A stretch of 64,000 nt of DNA from Chryseobacterium sp. CH25 (GTDB lineage: Bacteria; Bacteroidota; Bacteroidia; Flavobacteriales; Weeksellaceae), in contig NZ_NRQT01000005.1 of NCBI RefSeq assembly GCF_004119455.1, forward strand, positions 1-64,000, in the 5' to 3' direction. The notes under the pieces were generated by a model. The model was not told where the DNA came from. It was given only the letters and a program-made list of their open reading frames with translations, and ran no database searches. The stretch's first letter is position 1, and the number at the start of each line of letters is the position of its first letter. Positions 61,649-64,000 of this stretch are shown here, piece by piece. A program made the position numbers and the translations under genes.

Positions 61649-62029
61649 TTAAAGATAGTTGCTTACCTCAATGAGGTTTTGATCCGGATCACGGAAGTAG
61701 ACAGATTTTATCTTTCCTACAGCGCCTGTACGGTCCACAATACCTTCAATAATCTCCACGTTTTTTTGCTTCAGCTCATCCATTACCTCGTGAATATCTG
61801 TTTGGGCAATGAAACAAAGATCCGCAGATCCACAGGTAGGAGTTTCAGCTTTAGGCTCAAATTCATGGCCTTTTTGATGCAGATTGATCTTTTGATTTCC
61901 GAAAGTGAGTGCTTTTCGGTTATCTCCAAAAGTTACTACTTCAAAACCCATGATTTCGGTGTAGAATTCTATGGTTTTGTTGATGTCTGCTACGGTTAAT
62001 ACGATGTGATCGATGTTTTTTATCTTCAT
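61649..62029 (-). CDS. VOC (glyoxalase/dioxygenase superfamily) protein
   Basis: A 126-residue single-unit vicinal-oxygen-chelate protein. Paired beta-alpha-beta-beta-beta modules: DHIVLTVADINKTIEFYTEI and GFEVVTFGDNRKALTFGNQK, then ADLCFIAQTDIHEVMDELKQ and KIKSVYFRDPDQNLIEVSNYL-type final strand. Metal-ligand positions H8, H52 and E121 are plausible. The substrate is unknown; similar small proteins are often annotated as virulence-associated or bleomycin-resistance-like without proof. It is monocistronic. Confidence 0.9.
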   Translation of the reverse strand: MKIKNIDHIVLTVADINKTIEFYTEIMGFEVVTFGDNRKALTFGNQKINLHQKGHEFEPKAETPTCGSADLCFIAQTDIHEVMDELKQKNVEIIEGIVDRTGAVGKIKSVYFRDPDQNLIEVSNYL

Positions 62030-62046
62030 AATTTTTTGTTTTTAAA

Positions 62047-62112
62047 CACAAATAACACAAATGGTTTCACGAATATCACAACTTGTATGCTTCCATATTA
62101 GAGTTATTTGTG
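62047..62112. repeat. Weak inverted repeat CACAAATAAC
   Basis: CACAAATAAC (62047-62056) is repeated in inverse at 62103-62112, with TTTCACGAATATCACAA between. Its content (CACAAAT, CACGAAT) recalls the 570-686 repeat. Confidence 0.45.
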
Positions 62113-62191
62113 CTTTAAATTAGTGACATTAGTTTTACCAGTCCTTTTTTAATTTTAAAATAATAGCTTTACATAATTAATAAGTATAACC

Positions 62192-62389
62192 ATGATCTAC
62201 TTTTTTCTCATTTTTATTGTTGCTGTATTTGGAGGGATTTCTTACCTGATCATGCGTTTCTGCAACCAATGGACCAGGAATCACAAATACGAAGTGTTTT
62301 TTAATACGCTGATCTTTATAGGATCATTTCTGTTGATATCATATATCAGCCTTTATATTTTTCTGGCTAATCTTGATTTATCCAGATAA
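62192..62389 (+). CDS. Mini membrane protein, first of a tandem pair
   Basis: A 65-residue protein with two hydrophobic segments, about 3-22 (YFFLIFIVAVFGGISYLIM) and 38-60 (NTLIFIGSFLLISYISLYIF), joined by a basic loop RFCNQWTRNHKYE. The loop and second helix are conserved in the next frame (RFCNRWTKNHKYK, LIFIGSFLLIS), which supports both as real genes and not chance. No family is recognised. Confidence 0.72.
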   Translation: MIYFFLIFIVAVFGGISYLIMRFCNQWTRNHKYEVFFNTLIFIGSFLLISYISLYIFLANLDLSR

Positions 62390-62430
62390 TATTTGACTTT
62401 AAAATAATCTTTTTATATAAATATCATTCT

Positions 62431-62652
62431 ATGGATTTTGACTGGATTTACCTTATTATTCTCCTGTTTTTCCTCTTCGTTATAATTATTTTTGCAGGGA
62501 TTTCTAATGTGATTGTTAGGTTTTGTAACCGATGGACAAAGAATCACAAATACAAAAAAATGCTTACTATTTTGATATTTATAGGTTCATTTCTTTTGAT
62601 CTCCTTTATCAGCATTTTTATTTTAATTACGAATGTTTCTTTTGAGCGATAG
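62431..62652 (+). CDS. Mini membrane protein, second of a tandem pair
   Basis: A 73-residue paralogue of the preceding protein with the same two-helix plan (IYLIILLFFLFVIIIFAGIS and LTILIFIGSFLLISFISIF) and the same loop. It begins 41 bases after the first. Its last 30 bases overlap the 3' end of the convergent DUF2306 gene. The function is unknown; the size and plan would fit a toxin-like, regulatory or complex-stabilising peptide, but nothing decides this. Confidence 0.72.
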   Translation: MDFDWIYLIILLFFLFVIIIFAGISNVIVRFCNRWTKNHKYKKMLTILIFIGSFLLISFISIFILITNVSFER

Positions 62653-63282
62653 ATGATTTTTTTGTCTAAGAAAAGGATATGCTATCAAAAGGTTAATAAT
62701 AAGGGCCAGCCATACATTCATGCCATAAAAAAGTTCATAATCGTGAAGTTTTTCATCATAAAAGAGATTCTTTATAATTCTGAAAGTAATAGCAGTGGTT
62801 GTTACCGAATAGCTTAAAATCATAAAGTTTTTATGTCTGATAATATTTCCTTTTTTAATAGAAAGTACAGCAACTACTGTAAAATAAGCCCAAAGAATAT
62901 CCTGAATCAGAAACCCGGTAATCCCTATTAATCCGCCATTCGAAAATAATCCCAATACGAAACATGCCGGAACATTAATCATAAGAATATTGTAAACGTA
63001 AATCCTGCCAATTATTTTATGTAAACCTCTGTTTTCCCTTAAGAATTGTGGTGAAAATTGTGTTAATCCTGCCAGAAGACAAAGTGTTATTGAAAAGATA
63101 TGGATGTAAAAGAACGCCATCCAATAGGGATTATCCACCACCTGCTGTTTAAAGGCAAGAAACCCAACCGTTTTATCAAGAGAAGTGTACTGGGAAATTG
63201 TTTTCAGCATCAGAATACTGAAAATAAGAACCGAAAACACAGCGATTACTTTAGCAATCCTTATTCCCAATAACTTTGTCAT
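62623..63282 (-). CDS. DUF2306 membrane protein
   Basis: A 219-residue polytopic inner-membrane protein with about six helices. The family motif is GLHKIIGRIYVYNILMINVP, and conserved histidines occur in YIHIFSITLCLLAG and IIRHKNFMILSY, which in related b561-like folds could be heme or metal ligands. No function is assigned for the family. It lies nine bases downstream of the DUF2750 gene and is co-transcribed with it. It overlaps the convergent mini membrane protein gene by 30 bases. Confidence 0.85.
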   Translation of the reverse strand: MTKLLGIRIAKVIAVFSVLIFSILMLKTISQYTSLDKTVGFLAFKQQVVDNPYWMAFFYIHIFSITLCLLAGLTQFSPQFLRENRGLHKIIGRIYVYNILMINVPACFVLGLFSNGGLIGITGFLIQDILWAYFTVVAVLSIKKGNIIRHKNFMILSYSVTTTAITFRIIKNLFYDEKLHDYELFYGMNVWLALIINLLIAYPFLRQKNHLSLKRNIRN

Positions 63283-63291
63283 GAAATCCTT

Positions 63292-63750
63292 TTAGTCTTT
63301 TAATACCTCTCTGATCTGATTTTCCATATCTTCAAGATCCTCAAATTTTCTTAATATCAGAACCTTTCCATCTTTCCTAAGCTCTTCGATGACTTCGAGA
63401 ACAAGTTCTAAAGGTTCAGCTTCATAGCCAAACAGGTTGCTGTCAAAATCAACACCTACAATCAGTCCATCACTGTTCATTCCCAGACACCAGTTTTCCA
63501 GAAATTCATTAAGTGGAATAGGAGAGACTTCATAACGGTTCCATCCTTTGTCTATACAGGATTTTGCCCTTGCAGGATCAGACCAGAAACAGATGATTTG
63601 TACAGGTTCACCGTCTTCATATTCCAAATCGTTGGAGTAGGATGTAGCGTATCCTTTATCATCTTTTAAACCATATACGGTTTCTGTTTCACTTACTTTT
63701 CTGATGAAATCTTTATAGCGGTTCTTAAGGGTAATTTGGTCCTGAAGCAT
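63292..63750 (-). CDS. DUF2750 family protein
   Basis: A 152-residue acidic cytosolic protein that matches DUF2750: YKDFIRKVSETETVYGLKDD, IICFWSDPARAKSCIDKGW, and IPLNEFLENWCLGMNSDGLI in that order. The family is of unknown function and sometimes sits with toxin-immunity-like genes. It starts 48 bases after the stop of the Nudix gene and may be part of one leftward transcript: Nudix, DUF2750, DUF2306. Confidence 0.85.
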   Translation of the reverse strand: MLQDQITLKNRYKDFIRKVSETETVYGLKDDKGYATSYSNDLEYEDGEPVQIICFWSDPARAKSCIDKGWNRYEVSPIPLNEFLENWCLGMNSDGLIVGVDFDSNLFGYEAEPLELVLEVIEELRKDGKVLILRKFEDLEDMENQIREVLKD

Positions 63751-63798
63751 AAGTGTTTATTAAATTAAATGAGTTGTATTAAGAAATATACTGATTTT

Positions 63799-64000
63799 TT
63801 ACAAAATACCTTTAATCCTCAAATGCTGTAGCAGCATTATTGTCTTTGCATCCTTAATTTCACCAGTATCAATCATAGTAAGGACATTATTAAAAGGGAA
63901 CTCCAATACTTCAATATTTTCACCTTCCTCTTCAAGGCCACCACCATCATTAATCTTCATATCATTAGAATATTCAGCAATGAAAAAGTGAAGAATCTCC
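63799..64000 (-). CDS. Nudix hydrolase, NudK/GDP-mannose pyrophosphatase-like (partial, C-terminal end)
   Basis: Reading the minus strand from the window edge gives EILHFFIAEYSNDMKIND, then GGGLEEEGENIEVLEFPF and GEIKDAKTIMLLQHLRI, then a stop (TAA, 63801-63799). This is the characteristic C-terminus of NudK-type Nudix enzymes (FIAEY ... GGGLEEEGE-IEVLE ... GEI-DAKTI-LLQ). The Nudix box itself lies beyond the window. Such enzymes hydrolyse GDP-mannose or ADP-ribose. It is incomplete at its 5' end only because of the window limit. Confidence 0.85.
   Translation of the reverse strand, partial: EILHFFIAEYSNDMKINDGGGLEEEGENIEVLEFPFNNVLTMIDTGEIKDAKTIMLLQHLRIKGIL

Overview
The window looks like a chromosomal segment of a flavobacterium, most likely a Chryseobacterium-type member of the Weeksellaceae (Bacteroidota). 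The DNA is AT-rich. Several genes carry the Bacteroidota promoter pattern TTTG-N19-TAnnTTTG, and there are few strong Shine-Dalgarno sites. The proteins include type IX secretion cargo with type A and type B sorting tails, TonB-dependent receptors of the flavobacterial kind, GLPGLI, DUF4476 and DUF4374 proteins, and the neighbourhood recQ / kpsF-type isomerase / tatC. No phage, insertion sequence, integrase or CRISPR array was seen. Most of the window reads as ordinary chromosome, rich in short intergenic palindromes.

Layout. 0-0.2 kb: the end of one initiator tRNA and a complete second copy. 0.2-4.2 kb: a repeat-filled gap, then a methyltransferase, an Ada-type zinc module beside a 2OG-Fe(II) oxygenase, a GNAT acetyltransferase and an exported protein. 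4.7-11.8 kb: two convergent units for outer-membrane uptake (PepSY membrane protein plus barrel receptor; TonB receptor plus DUF4374 lipoprotein), probably iron-siderophore or heme. 12-15.8 kb: a YebY-like lipoprotein, a BlaI repressor with its M56 sensor protease (frameshifted), and a GLPGLI protein. 15.9-23 kb: acetyltransferase, transaldolase-like aldolase, YdeI-like protein, TPR protein, peptidase E, PBP4-type carboxypeptidase and a sensor kinase. 23-30 kb: M61, M1 and reprolysin-like metallopeptidases. 30-36 kb: tatC, DJ-1/PfpI protein, Crp/Fnr regulator, arabinose-5-phosphate isomerase family protein and recQ. 36-43 kb: glycosyltransferase, cupin, lpdA, DUF4476 protein and a CvfB-like RNA-binding protein, with three copies of a dispersed repeat. 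43-46.3 kb: a large T9SS type B surface protein. 46.4-52.8 kb: a TetR-controlled tripartite RND efflux operon whose pump gene is frameshifted. 53-61.5 kb: a J-KTSC fusion, a WG-repeat protein, two paralogous exported proteins (one frameshifted), and a two-gene unit of large cytoplasmic TPR and WG/Sel1 proteins. 61.6-64 kb: VOC protein, two duplicated mini membrane proteins, DUF2306, DUF2750 and the end of a NudK-like Nudix hydrolase.

Three genes are each broken by one apparent missing base, two of them in A homopolymers. This could be sequencing error, true inactivation or homopolymer phase variation. The most unusual material is (i) at least five types of intergenic palindromic repeat, including a long imperfect palindrome with four copies here; (ii) a perfect TGTGA-N6-TCACA palindrome between a Crp/Fnr gene and a DJ-1 gene; (iii) direct repeats overlaying the tetR promoter; and (iv) the uncharacterised TPR and WG/Sel1 locus.
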